From Lateolabrax maculatus (Eukaryota; Chordata; Actinopteri; Acropomatiformes; Lateolabracidae), in the NCBI GenBank assembly GCA_031216445.1, contig CM062198.1:4588001-4652000 (forward strand): a DNA stretch of 64,000 nucleotides, written 5' to 3'. Below, one piece after another: positions 48,615 to 59,320 of the stretch (position 1 is its first letter; each line of letters starts with the position of its first letter). The translations under genes and the position numbers were made by a program. Under the pieces are notes generated by a model, which saw only the letters and a list, made by a program, of their open reading frames with translations, had not been told where the DNA came from and did not search any database.

Positions 48615-49050
48615 TAGCCTGGGAACCAGACGAATCTGCAAGGTTATGTTAATTTGCTCTGGCAGATACGTCTGACCCCCTCCCATTCAAACTGACTTCC
48701 CTGCAGATATCTCGGGCTAACCAATCACAAGCGTTTATCTAGTAGGAGGCAGGTTTAATACGATGACTGTAATTATCCAAGATAGCGGCTCCCGTGCAGC
48801 GGCCGGCTACAGCGGCAGTACTAAATGGACTGGACAGTAAATTTACAACTGCACTTAAACTTTATGTTGATAAGAAATATGTGTTTGCTGAACTTCTGAC
48901 AGGACGTACTGTCCGACAGGATTTCGAAACAGCGTTTTGGGGCTCTGATTGGTTGTCTCCACCCGTTGATAACTCCCCTTGGAAATCAAAAATGAACTGA
49001 GGTTCCAGACTAATATGCATTTGCAAATTAGTCTGGCGATGCCAGGCTAA
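48615..49050 (+). mobile_element. Helicase-fragment MITE, copy 3
   Basis: The ends are TAGCCTGGGAACCAGACGAA and GTCTGGCGATGCCAGGCTAA. An 8-bp direct repeat, CATTTACT, flanks it (48,607-48,614 and 49,051-49,058), again with one extra base on the right. Relative to copy 1 it lacks the stretch around GACAGAGAGGAG. The start motif has become CAAGATAGCG, so the ATG is lost, and the FSLKAEQ codons are deleted. TTALKLYVDKKYVFAELLTG remains. Confidence 0.85.
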
Positions 49051-49633
49051 CATTTACTATGACAGAATCCACATGCTATGCATTCACACCACAAACAAAC
49101 TGTATGAGTTTACGACCCTCCTTTTTAAATGGTCTCAGTCGGGTTGAGTTTGACATCAACAATCATGTCAAGTCAAGTGCCATGTCATTACAAGTAAATC
49201 CATTCTTACATCCTTTCAAAATAAATGGTGCTGGAATCTTGGTTACAGAGTGACTACTTGTAACCAGACAAACCCTGGTTAGCTGCACAAATAAAAATAT
49301 TTTCACATAGACAGTGAACCGCAAAGAAAATGTCTCTATAGTCTCTATAGTTCCCCTCAGCTCTACTGAACGATTTTGTGACTTTCAGCTCTTTGTTTTG
49401 GTTTTACATCACTACGGCTGACAGACATCAGTTCATACCTATACACCTCACCCCATCCGTCCCATGGATCTGACTCTGTGACAATGACGTGTGGGATGTG
49501 TGTAAGTAACCTTTCATTCACTTGTTTATCACTGGCTTCAGACAGATGGCTATTTCCATTTCAATACTGATCACTTTGTGTAAACTCTTTGAACTTGGTT
49601 GTTAAATTAGAAGGAGGATAGAATCACATAAAA

Positions 49634-49655
49634 TATTCTATTCTATTCTATTCTG
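49634..49655. repeat. (ATTCT)n pentanucleotide repeat
   Basis: About four ATTCT units. Confidence 0.85.
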
Positions 49656-50110
49656 CTTTAAGAGCAGACTGATCCAAGGTTTAAGAAACGGCCTCTTTAT
49701 TGTGTATTAATTTCCAACAACTGCATGTTTTGTTGTGGATTATCTGTTACTAAATGCACCTTTTGATACTGTAAGTAGCAGGGTCTATGCTGTCATGTGA
49801 ACAAGCATATATAGCATAAAACAAGACACTGTGAAACCTTTTTATAGGGCTTGAGCCCATAATTCTCTATGATTCTAGTGTGTCAGTGATTTTTTCTTGA
49901 TTCACAATTAAAATGAGATAAAGAAGCAGATGGTGCCAGAGCTCCATAGTAATAATCAGTGGGACTGGGGACATAGTCAGCTAGGGGACAAATTAATTAG
50001 GAAAAGTGCTGACACAGTTATCAGGCAGAAATGATCCTACATTAATATTCTCTTTTTCTGTTGCCTCTATCAGTGAAGTTTGCAAAGTTATCCTCTCATA
50101 TTCATTGACA

Positions 50111-50185
50111 TTATTCAAGATTCAAGGATTTATTTGTCACATACTCATATTTCTCAATTTGTGCAGTGAAATGGGGAGTGGCATA
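50111..50185 (+). repeat. Retroelement tail fragment
   Basis: TTATTCAAGATTCAAGGATT, TATTTGTCACATACTCATAT and GTGCAGTGAAATG resemble a dispersed fish LINE/SINE tail. Short and unflanked. Confidence 0.35.
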
Positions 50186-52837
50186 CTCTAGATATTTTGT
50201 TAAAAGGTTAGTGTGTAATAATAATAATAATATAGCCACTAATAAGACAGTCCAATCCCTGACCTGTCTTGTCATCACAGTTTCCCAAACCGTTTGTTGA
50301 AACTATGAGCCACACTCCACCACCCTTGGCCCTGCTAGACACCTCTGCTCCATCTACACAGAAAACAGAGAAGGAAGGATTCTTTCTTCTTCGCCGAGAC
50401 ACACTCACATTGTTGTTGCCAGGCGACATTATCTTTGACAATAGCCACATTGTGTGCATGTTTACAAGCAGGTGATATGTAGACTCTGCATGCACAGCAA
50501 TAAGTTTGCCATTTGCTCTGATGAAGGGGTGCACTTGATCAGTTTACAAAACGACCAAAACAGGCAGCGCTCATTTTCAGGTTGTAGCAACTGCATTGGT
50601 TGTTTGATAAATTGATGAAGTGCTCCCCTTCACCAGACCCCATTGGGAACTGATCAAACCCTCAAACTGCAATGTGACTTTTGCACATGCGCACATTGCA
50701 GTGACGATACTGAAACCATATATCATGCAGCCCTATATCTCATAGAATCTTTACATCTGGCCAACCCACATAACACTGAAAACTGTTGAGTCAAATCCAA
50801 TGTTCAGAAGTGTACTGCGGTCAAAATAATTGGTGGATAAAAAAAGCATTATTTTTTGTTGTTTTTTTTTTATTACTTTATTTATTCAGGGGGGAGTTTC
50901 ACCCAGCTTGGCAGGTAGCAGAGAGTGTGGGTAGAGTAAGATAAGAAGTCCGTGTGTGTGTATGTATGTGTGTGACTAATTGGAAGGCAAGGTGGAAAGT
51001 CTCTTGTGGTGAAAACACCTGTCTATCCCTCTTCACTTCGCTGTCTTTTCATTCTGCCAACTTCAATCCATTCATATCCCTCTGAAGGTTCGGACTCATG
51101 TCGACACGGATTATGTAAGGGAGTCGGTGTGAAGATGAACAAACTGATAAAGGTTAAAACAGTGCACATGAGGACAGAGAAGGAGCTGCAGTTTCATCTA
51201 ATTTCCACACAGACCTGGTACAATTGGTAGATTAGTACATACATACTCATACAAACAGTATATTGTGTGCGTAAACATACATGATCAACCTAGGAAATAG
51301 TAATAATTTATTCTCAACTCAAGGCTTGAAGGAGCCCAGAACTACAATCACCACACTATATCACCAGCATGTGTTTCATTTCTTTTAAGCTATTGTACTG
51401 TAGGCACAAAGAGGCTACCCAAAACATAATAAAACGTATTAACTGATCTTAAAAAGGAGTAACAAATCTTTTCAAGGCTACAACATGACATTAAAGCATT
51501 GAACCAGTTTGTTGGGACGGGCAGCATCCTTCCACCTTAACAAAACTGTTTAACACTTTGGGGTCTAAGGGCATATTCTCTATTTTTCTTATCTTATCTT
51601 TTTAAATTCACCTATTAAAGGCACTTGCATATATGAAACACACCCATGTGTTGTATATCAAAATTTGCAAAACAATCTCAGCTATCTATATAATGAAGCA
51701 CCAAGTGTCCTAAGGCACTGTGTAAAGAGATACTTTGGCGAGACACAAGAGCCTGCTTAAGATTCCTGGTTAGCTAAGTACACTGTGGTAACCCAGAGTA
51801 AACCAGTTTATTCAGCACCAGGTGCTATGACACAAAATCTGCTGGCTAACTTTACAAACATAGTAGCAAAGAAGTAAGCGCTGTGCTGCTTATTCTGCAA
51901 GGAGACCAAAGGAGCGACCAGTTTTCTTTCACCTGCACCGCTTCCCAGACTCTTTTATTTCTGACCTAACATGTGTATTAATGCTTGTGCACGTAGAACA
52001 GGCAGAACATGGAAACACACACACATTCTTTCTGGTGCCCAACCGACATGTGCACACACGAGCGAGCATGCACACTCACACACTCTCTTTTGCATAAAGA
52101 CATGCACACACATTCCCTTTTGTTCTTTAGTTTGGTATGTTTTGTTAGATTACATATGGTGTTTTGTTTACTACTGTTAAATAAATGCATTTGAATATAC
52201 ACGCTTGTCTATTTAATTTTGCACAAGAGTGAAAGCTGCCAACCTCTACTATTTAGAACTCCAAAACCCTTTAACCTTTACTTGCTATTGTTATGGTAAT
52301 TTTGGTTGTTGTAATTAATTTAATTATGAATTAGAGTTCCAAATTCATAGTTTAGTAAATTGTATGAGACTAATGAGACTAGGTTAATTAATTGGCCATC
52401 AATTTTCCCTCCTAACTCCCGCCCTGATAAAAAAATAATGTTAATTATATGTTAATCCATGTGAATGTTAATTCATTATTTAATGATAATTATCTAATAA
52501 TTATTGTTTAATTCTGATAATTTACTGTTGCTGAGTTGGCCAAGACCAATACTTCAGTCAGGACCACTTTGTCAAAGAAACTTGATCTACATGCAGTAAG
52601 ATATATTTGCAGAAATATGTATTTGGCAGTATATAACCAAGAGAAGTGTATGGTGTTCGGGGGTAGGCCCGTAGGAATACCAAGTGATTGGCCAACCAAT
52701 CAAAGGATTTAAAACATTTAAAATGTTTAATGCTCATTCTAGACCATTTGAAGAAAACTGTCTTCTGTGTTGAAGGTGTGAAAAAGTTATTAAAAGCAAA
52801 CCAAATTCCCCCTAACTTAACCCTGGTATTAGAATGG

Positions 52838-52883
52838 CCCTGTTAGTTAACCCGGTTAACTAACAGGGTTAACTAACAGGGCT
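52838..52883. repeat. 31-bp inverted repeat with tandem extension
   Basis: CCCTGTTAGTTAACC and GGTTAACTAACAGGG are perfect 15-bp arms around one C (52,838-52,868). TTAACTAACAGGG is then repeated in tandem to about 52,881. It contains several GTTAAC sites. Function unknown. Confidence 0.9.
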
Positions 52884-54778
52884 AGAAAAAGATAAGGAAG
52901 AGACTGAGGGAAATTGGCTCACAGTAACTGAGCTCCATGCTGAACTATACGAGGGGGTTATGGTAGCACTGCCTCCAGTAAAGCAGGTTTTGCATATTAA
53001 TAGCCAAATTAGGATTTTACATACCACCATTATATTTGGGTCTCTCATGAAGGGGCCTAAGTAAACATTGATTTCATTATTTTAAAATGTATGAAATCAT
53101 GGAATGTAGAGAAGCTCAACATAGCTATCATTCCAGATGTATATTTCACAACAATGATGCTGTTCAACTGGCTTATACCACTTACAATAAAAGTTAACAA
53201 AAAAATAAAAAATATCACATTTTGACATACTGCCCATTGGTATATAGGTAACATTAATGATTAAACCTTATCCAAGACTTTGCTCCAATTGCTAGCTGTC
53301 CAGGGCTAATATAGCCCCAGTAGCTTAGCAATCACAAGAGTATAGCATTCATCACATTACTGATAGCTGCCTACATGGAGCGGTTAGTGAAAAGTGGCAC
53401 CCATCAGTGTAACACTAGTGGCATGCCATCTTTATGTAGCACAGAGCAGGAGGATATGCCAAAAAAATCAGCATACACCAGTTGGCGATATGCCCCTAAA
53501 ATAATATCACGATATTTCAGGGTATTTTTGCAATAACGATATTCTTGACGATATGACAAAATACTGAAAACATTTTATTATTCATTTCAAGAACATACAT
53601 TTCAAACAAAATAAGTGTTATAGTTTTATGTCAGCATAAATGCCTTCAATATTAGTAAAATCTAAACAAAACTGATCTCTCAGTTATATATATATAATAA
53701 TATATATTTGAAGCTTCTACTGTTGCCATAGTAATCAACGTCCACATCAGTACTGGAATGCTGCGTTCCAGCTGCACCCAGCGACTCAGCACCATAGAAA
53801 GAAAGAGTTGCAACTAAGATCTTGCCGCCATGTGATCACGTGGTTCGTGCAGCTGTCAATAGTTCCAAACTCATCCAAGCTGTCAACCAGTTTGAATGGT
53901 TTTCGGGGGGAGACAGAAGCAGTGAATATATTTACAGCAATTTTTGGTCAAAATTAAGGTGTAATGTCCAAAGATTACTGTTGTGTTCCAACATAATATG
54001 TCTACATTTACAGTGTGTATGCATTCATTTTTTACATCATGATGTTATTTTATGTTATACATTAACCTAAACATGCACACAATGTGAACATCAATCATGC
54101 AGCAATCCCTCAATTTAAGCCGAGAAATAAGTTTGGCTAAAAGTACAAAATATACAAGGCAACCAACTGTCTTCAACAAAACATTTTATTCTATAATATG
54201 TCCAGGGAAAGGGTAAAGGTCCAGTATGTTCCCCTTCGACAACTGTAGGCGGTAGTGCTAGATCCCAGCCTTGCTGTCACAACTAGCACTCGCAAACCTA
54301 AGACTGGACACAAACACACACATGCACACACACACACACAGACATATATTATTCAGCTCCTGCACTTCATAATTTCATCTTATTTTATTTTATCTAATTG
54401 CTAGATTCAGTTTCTATTCTATTGTTTGATTCACCTTTATTATATTGGATTTTTTCAATTGTTAGCTTGTACGTGACAATAAAACATGATTTGATTTAAA
54501 TATTTTAGAGGTATTAGAGTTCACCCATCACAGTTTCAGAAATTTCTGTGGGAAACTTGATGTTTTAGTATTCATATTTTGCTAATTAGATTACGTGATG
54601 ATTAAATTATTTTGTGAGTAATTTCAGATTATAACACTCCTACAGAAATGATAAAATGCAATATCATATATCTTACAGGGATTATATAAACAGAAATTGT
54701 GTCAGTGTCTCTGTATCTTCAAACATCTTCAACTAATTAAGTGGCATTAAGTTTTGGGTGGTACAGATACAACTAAAC

Positions 54779-54855
54779 TCTGTAAATAATATTTGAAGAG
54801 TATGGTCTAGACCTACTCTGTGAAAAGTGTCCTAAGATAACTTTTGTTAAAATAT
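54779..54855 (+). repeat. Solo L2-like 3' tail
   Basis: TCTGTAAATAATATTTGAAG, then AGTATGGTCTAGACCTACTC and TGTGAAAAG match the 3' end of the LINE at about 41,855-41,915. This is a second, very short 5'-truncated copy. Confidence 0.7.
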
Positions 54856-56760
54856 AAAAATTGACTTAAATAAAATTGACTACCTGCAGTTATACTTTTC
54901 CTGTGAGCATCCACATTTATGCTGCTGATTTCTTATCAGCTGTCATTGATGCACTGCCTGCCAAATGACGTGTGTAATGTTAATGGCTGCATTAACCTTT
55001 TATAAACTAGCCATGTTATCTAGTTGAGCTAGCATTGATTATTCATTGTAATCAGATGTGTTGCAACAATAAATCTAATACACAAAGATAAACTTTATAT
55101 GCCAACAAACACCAATAACTGCAATTAATTTGAGGTAAATGTAGGTTAACAGACAGCCGGTTATGGTAGATAGCGAAGCGTTGGTATCGTTGTATAACAG
55201 CATTTTGAATCTAACGAGTTATTATCTTACGATAAACATTTACTAAAGGTAGATACATAAAATACCATTATTGACTAGATTCATAAGAGGTCCGCTATGC
55301 GTTAAAATGTCAATAAATGCAGTAATTTCATCAATTTACCAGCGAGCATGTTTGGGTAACACTGAAAATGAATGAGATTCAGCACTGGAGCTATACAGTG
55401 TTTGGAACTATTGGTCGCCCCAGAACACACGTTACTTCCATATTCCCCGATTACAACGGAGGTCTATGGGAATGTCGCAGCTCAAGTCACAACTCAACTC
55501 AAATCAAGGCTATTCTAAACAGTGCTTGTGATTCCACCATACACAGTGCATTTTCAGACATAAGGCATCAGGTCAATTTTCAAAAATAAAACACACAAAA
55601 CCATTTAACTACTTAGCCTACTTACCCATGGTAGCACAAAAACCAAGGAAAAATGATCAAATTAATAAAAGTCAACAAAAAGTCAACAAAACCGGGCAGG
55701 CAAAATGCTCCGCTTTTGAAATTCTCCTGGTGGGTATGAAGCCATGCGAGGACGGAACAAAACCGTGTTGCAGACGTGGTGTTTATACAGAAATGAACTT
55801 GTGCTGGCAGTTTCTCTTTAACCATGCTTGTTGTTGCTGTGTGTAACGGTATGATGTGACTACGTCAACAAGTTGGAATATCGCCATTATGATAATATTA
55901 ACTTTTTAAAATAATATTAAAAATTACACCTGTTTAATCGTGAATGATACGATATGGCAAAGGCGTAGTTGGGAGTGGTGTCTGCCAGAGGAGACTGACA
56001 TGTCCTTTTTGCCATATGCCAGCAACGGCATACCACAAGTCAAGTGGCATACCATTCAGAATCAGCATATGACACTAGAGCAGTACCAGAGTACCATACC
56101 ATTAGCCACTTTTCACTCTCAGTGTCACTCAAAAATTGGTGCACTCTATGTTTTGTCTGTTGGAGGGTGCCATGGTCATACATTTTAAGATTGATTGTGA
56201 CTTTACAAAAACATTTTAAGTATTTTTATAAGTATTTCCTGTTAATTCATGTGTTTTCAGTGTTTTAACTCAATCATCAATGCCTTTTTTTTCCTCACGC
56301 TAACACTCATATAAACAAACCAAATAAAGATCTCTTTGCTGAGTTGATCTTGGAGAACACCAGGTCAACAGCAGCCTTTTGTCAGGAATTAAGTGACTCT
56401 ATTTTCCAGAAAAAGCCCTGCGCTCAGTACTGAAGCAACAGAGCACACAGCAGCCACAGCAAGAAGTCAGAGGCTGGGTTTGCAGCATAGGAAACCTGAC
56501 AAGGTTTTTATTTTATTCACCAGTGAATATGATAATCTGCCGTGACTGTGAGCCAGGTGGTAAAAGCAAAAATCTACAATGAATGCACAAAACTATAATA
56601 GAGTTTCTGTTTGAATTGCACTGTGGAGTTACAACTGAACATCTGGAAGGTGCTCCTAATATTTTGTATAGCGAAAAATCCCGTGACTGGATTTTTCTAT
56701 CTAATTATACTCCATAGATCTATTCATACATCCATTCTTCCATCCATTTATTTTCAGTAC

Positions 56761-56826
56761 CTGGACAAAGGGAAGCGTGAGGAAGATGAGGGCAGTCCTC
56801 CAGACGATAAATGACTCCATGTTCAT
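56761..56826 (-). CDS. adamtsl3: adamtsl3 exon 2: start codon and signal peptide
   Basis: Exon 2 spans 56,761-56,877. It has an acceptor at TTGTACACAG|GTTGGGG, 51 nt of 5' UTR, then ATG at 56,826-56,824. The 22 codons read M-N-M-E-S-F-I-V-W-R followed by TALIFLTLPFVQ: a short polar start with one Arg, then a hydrophobic core, typical of a secretory signal peptide. A second ATG two codons on (56,820-56,818) is an alternative start giving MESF. The donor is CAG|GTACTG in phase 0, which matches exon 3. Cleavage probably falls near the exon junction. Secretion fits the matrix role of ADAMTSL3. The pyrimidine tract of the acceptor is weak. Confidence 0.85.
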
Positions 56827-56877
56827 CTGGATTTTTTCCCGAGGTCAGGGTCTCTCTATAGCTGGATGATCCCCAAC

Positions 56878-59028
56878 CTGTGTACAACAAGTTAACATGT
56901 CAAGTTCAAATATGTCTGCAGCAGCACAGTTGTCGACTGCGACATTAAAGTCACACCACATTACAGTAGATAATACATATTCTATCATGTACGGTTTGCC
57001 ATGCTGGAACAACTAGTAAACAAGCCTGGATTAAGCCACTAGCAGGCCGTAGGATAAAACTGAGCTGGAGGTCAGTACTGAGTAGTAAGTACACCTAGGT
57101 TATGGGCCTCTTTGGGCCTCTAGACCCAGACTAGTCAAGAGATTATCAATGCTTCTAGTGCTGAAGGGCCAAAATATAGGCCCATTATAATTATTTCTGG
57201 TTTGGAGTCATTCAACTGCAGGACATTTTTGTACATCTAGCGTTAAACTTCAGCGAGGCAGGACAAAATGAAGGAAACATCAGTGGTACGAGGCATACCG
57301 CACAGCAGTGAAAATTGATATTATAATTGATTTTTTGTCATTTTACAACACAGGGTTGTAGAACGAGATGCAGATATAGTCCCATTTTGTTACTTCAGAA
57401 AAAAAATCATAATTTATGAAGGAGTCTGGAGGATAAATTGAGTCTCACAGCCTGAGGAAAGAAGCTGCTCTGTAGTCTGGTGGTGCAATAGTGGATACTT
57501 CTGAATCTCTTGCCAGATGGCAGCAGGGTGACCAGGCTGTTGCGGGGATGATCTTTTAATATGTATGTGTATATATATATCAACGCATATATTTGCCCCA
57601 GGGATAGCATATGTATAGAAAGTAAGAGGGGACCGAGAATACACCCCTGTAGGACCCCACAAGAAAGAAGAGCACGAGAGGAGAAGGCATCTAGACTTAT
57701 AACAGACATGTTGGACAGATGAGAAGTGAACCAATCAAGAGCCACATCACAAATGCCAACATATTAGTTAGTAATCAGTTTGCACTAACTTGATAAACAA
57801 CAAACTTATTTAGTAAATGCATGTAATATATAGTATAGGCACCCTACTTAGCCTGTGAAAACAGTCGTACACTGTCTTCTGTGTTTCTGGAGGAGCTTTG
57901 TCAAGTCTGAGAAAATAATCCTGATGATGTTATAGTGATGTCATCAGTTAGCTCAGCTTGGGCTTGGAGACTACAAATTTACGACAGAAAGTCAATGTCT
58001 TTCACTCCACAACTGCAATTTGAGTAAATTTGGATTAGGCTGTTTTACAAAATATGCAGCTGAGTTGCATTATGGGAATCCAGAAATGGGATTCAGAATT
58101 CTTGGAGCTTGACCCATACCAGGGACTTAAGGTCAGGATATCACTGTATGGATTTTTACCATTCTTCAATGTCTGTTTCTCACAAGTTGGGCCATTTTAT
58201 GGAAGTTCAATACTAAATCACCCATTTAAACCCCATTAAAACTAGATTTGACCTCAAGATTCTGTAATAATAAAGATGGTACTTTATTTCACTCTTATCA
58301 TTTCAGTTTAGAAATCTGATTTAGTGGTGCATACAGGATTACCAATGAATTCACTAAACTACCTCAAACTAATTGGTGACCTGGGAGTGTCCAGGCACCC
58401 TAAGGGTCAGAGGCACTTTGTTTTATGTTTTTATTGCACAACAGAAAGGCAGCATTTTAACTGATACTCAAGATGATATTGAAATAATCATGTAAGTCCT
58501 TCATTAATAGTGATCATTTTCTCTATTTCATATGATTGGAAATTGAATCTCGTGGGGTTTCTGGACTGATTTGTCAGACAAATAAGCTGTTTCAAAACAT
58601 CAATTTAGAAAAGTGGGACTTATGCAATGGACATTTTTCAATATTTATGACATTTTTAATGGTTATTTGATAAGATTAATCAATTATGAAATAGCCTATA
58701 TAAATATAATGGCCTTCTAGTGTTATAGGGAGTTCTTGTAGGCATTGACAGGGAAATTCACCTGCATCCAGGAACACTGCACAGTGCTACAGAGATAGCA
58801 GGGAGCTCATCGGCCTGCTTCCATATATTTCCCTTCAAGTGTACCGTGAAGCGTTCACAGAGATCCCAGTTAGTTTCTAAGTTTGGAAACGTCGAGCGGC
58901 GCGTCCACACAATGGCTGTCTGCGGCATGATGCGCATCAGCTGCATGTTGAGCTGCTCTGCGGTGTGCCCAGCTGCCGCAGCTCAGCCTGGCGTGGCTGT
59001 GACTTCGGGGAGGAATAAAACGCCTTAC
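56878..59028 (-). other. adamtsl3: adamtsl3 intron 1 (about 2.15 kb)
   Basis: This lies between the exon 1 donor (AAG|GTAAGG) and the exon 2 acceptor. Besides the LINE fragment at 57,410-57,745 and the tail of the CpG island near 58,870-59,028, I see nothing notable in 57,000-57,400 or 57,760-58,740. Confidence 0.6.
57410..57745 (-). mobile_element. Composite LINE reverse-transcriptase fragment
   Basis: The minus-strand frame starts ALDWFTSHLSNMSVISLDAF and continues LLSCGVLQGCILGPLLLSIH. This corresponds to the GVPQGSxLGPLLF block of L2/Rex-type LINE reverse transcriptases, with the usual Pro and Ser replaced (GVLQGC). After about 57,585 it changes to LVTLLPSGKRFRSIHYCTTR, LQSSFFPQAVRLNLSS, a motif found at the very end of other fish LINE proteins. 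Two LINE pieces therefore appear joined, or a large internal deletion occurred. Confidence 0.65.
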
Positions 59029-59320
59029 CTTCTGAGGGGGGAGAGGTCCTGCGCTCCCTACGCGCTCGTATGGAGACGCAACACCAGTTATTCTCCAGAA
59101 ACAGTCCGATTATCCACCAAGCCCCGATCCCCGGTGTCCACGCCCCGAGCCGAGCACAGGGACGTCCACAAAGTGACCGAGAGAGATGCGGTGAGGTGTC
59201 GGAGAGACCGACACGCCGGTACTCCGTGTCTCCGGGAAGGTGTCTCCAGGCTCCGAGCGGCGCACTGCCCGTCTGCCCGCCTCACGCACAACTTGGGACC
59301 AGAGTCAAGTTAGACACAGA
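58870..59320 (-). promoter_or_regulatory. adamtsl3: CpG island and probable adamtsl3 promoter region
   Basis: GC and CpG density rise sharply here (for example GTCGAGCGGCGCGTCC, CCCCGAGCCGAGCAC, CTCCGAGCGGCGCACTGCCC) against an AT-rich background. The island covers exon 1 and the start of intron 1. No strong TATA box is seen; a weak TATAT lies near 59,318 on the upstream side. This suits a CpG-type dispersed promoter. The exact start site cannot be read from sequence. Confidence 0.6.
59029..59300 (-). other. adamtsl3: adamtsl3 exon 1, 5' UTR (3' end defined, 5' end estimated)
   Basis: The 3' edge is set by a consensus donor, CAGAAG|GTAAGG, at 59,029/59,028 on the minus strand. The 59,029-59,300 interval contains no ATG on the minus strand, so it cannot start a protein and would carry no upstream ORF. 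The 5' edge is an estimate from the CpG island. The link to exon 2 is inferred from strand, order and spacing and is not proven. Confidence 0.55.

Larger units (their letters stand above)
21303..56760 (-). other. adamtsl3: adamtsl3 intron 2 (about 35.5 kb, transposon-rich)
   Basis: This is bounded on the minus strand by the exon 2 donor (CAG|GTACTG at 56,761/56,760) and the exon 3 acceptor (TTGTCAG at 21,303). All the large mobile elements of the window lie here. Both the gypsy and DIRS elements have broken frames, consistent with neutral decay in an intron. Outside the listed elements I see no supported feature in 22,270-23,150, 28,260-29,385, 29,445-30,980, 31,580-32,805, 37,770-40,680, 42,095-42,955, 43,005-44,120, 44,610-45,850, 45,915-47,835, 48,230-48,610, 49,060-50,105, 50,190-52,835, 52,890-54,775 or 54,860-56,755. 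Segments near 38,150-38,330 and 53,455-53,600 read like decayed dispersed repeats, but I cannot name them. Confidence 0.7.

Noticed and set aside
59088..59291. 67-codon minus-strand frame in exon 1 that could be an upstream ORF
   Set aside because: Its first codon is TTG, not ATG, and exon 1 as defined has no ATG on the minus strand.
58846..59313. 155-codon plus-strand frame across the CpG island
   Set aside because: It runs antisense to a well-supported exon and donor, contains no known motif, and long frames are expected by chance in CpG-rich DNA.
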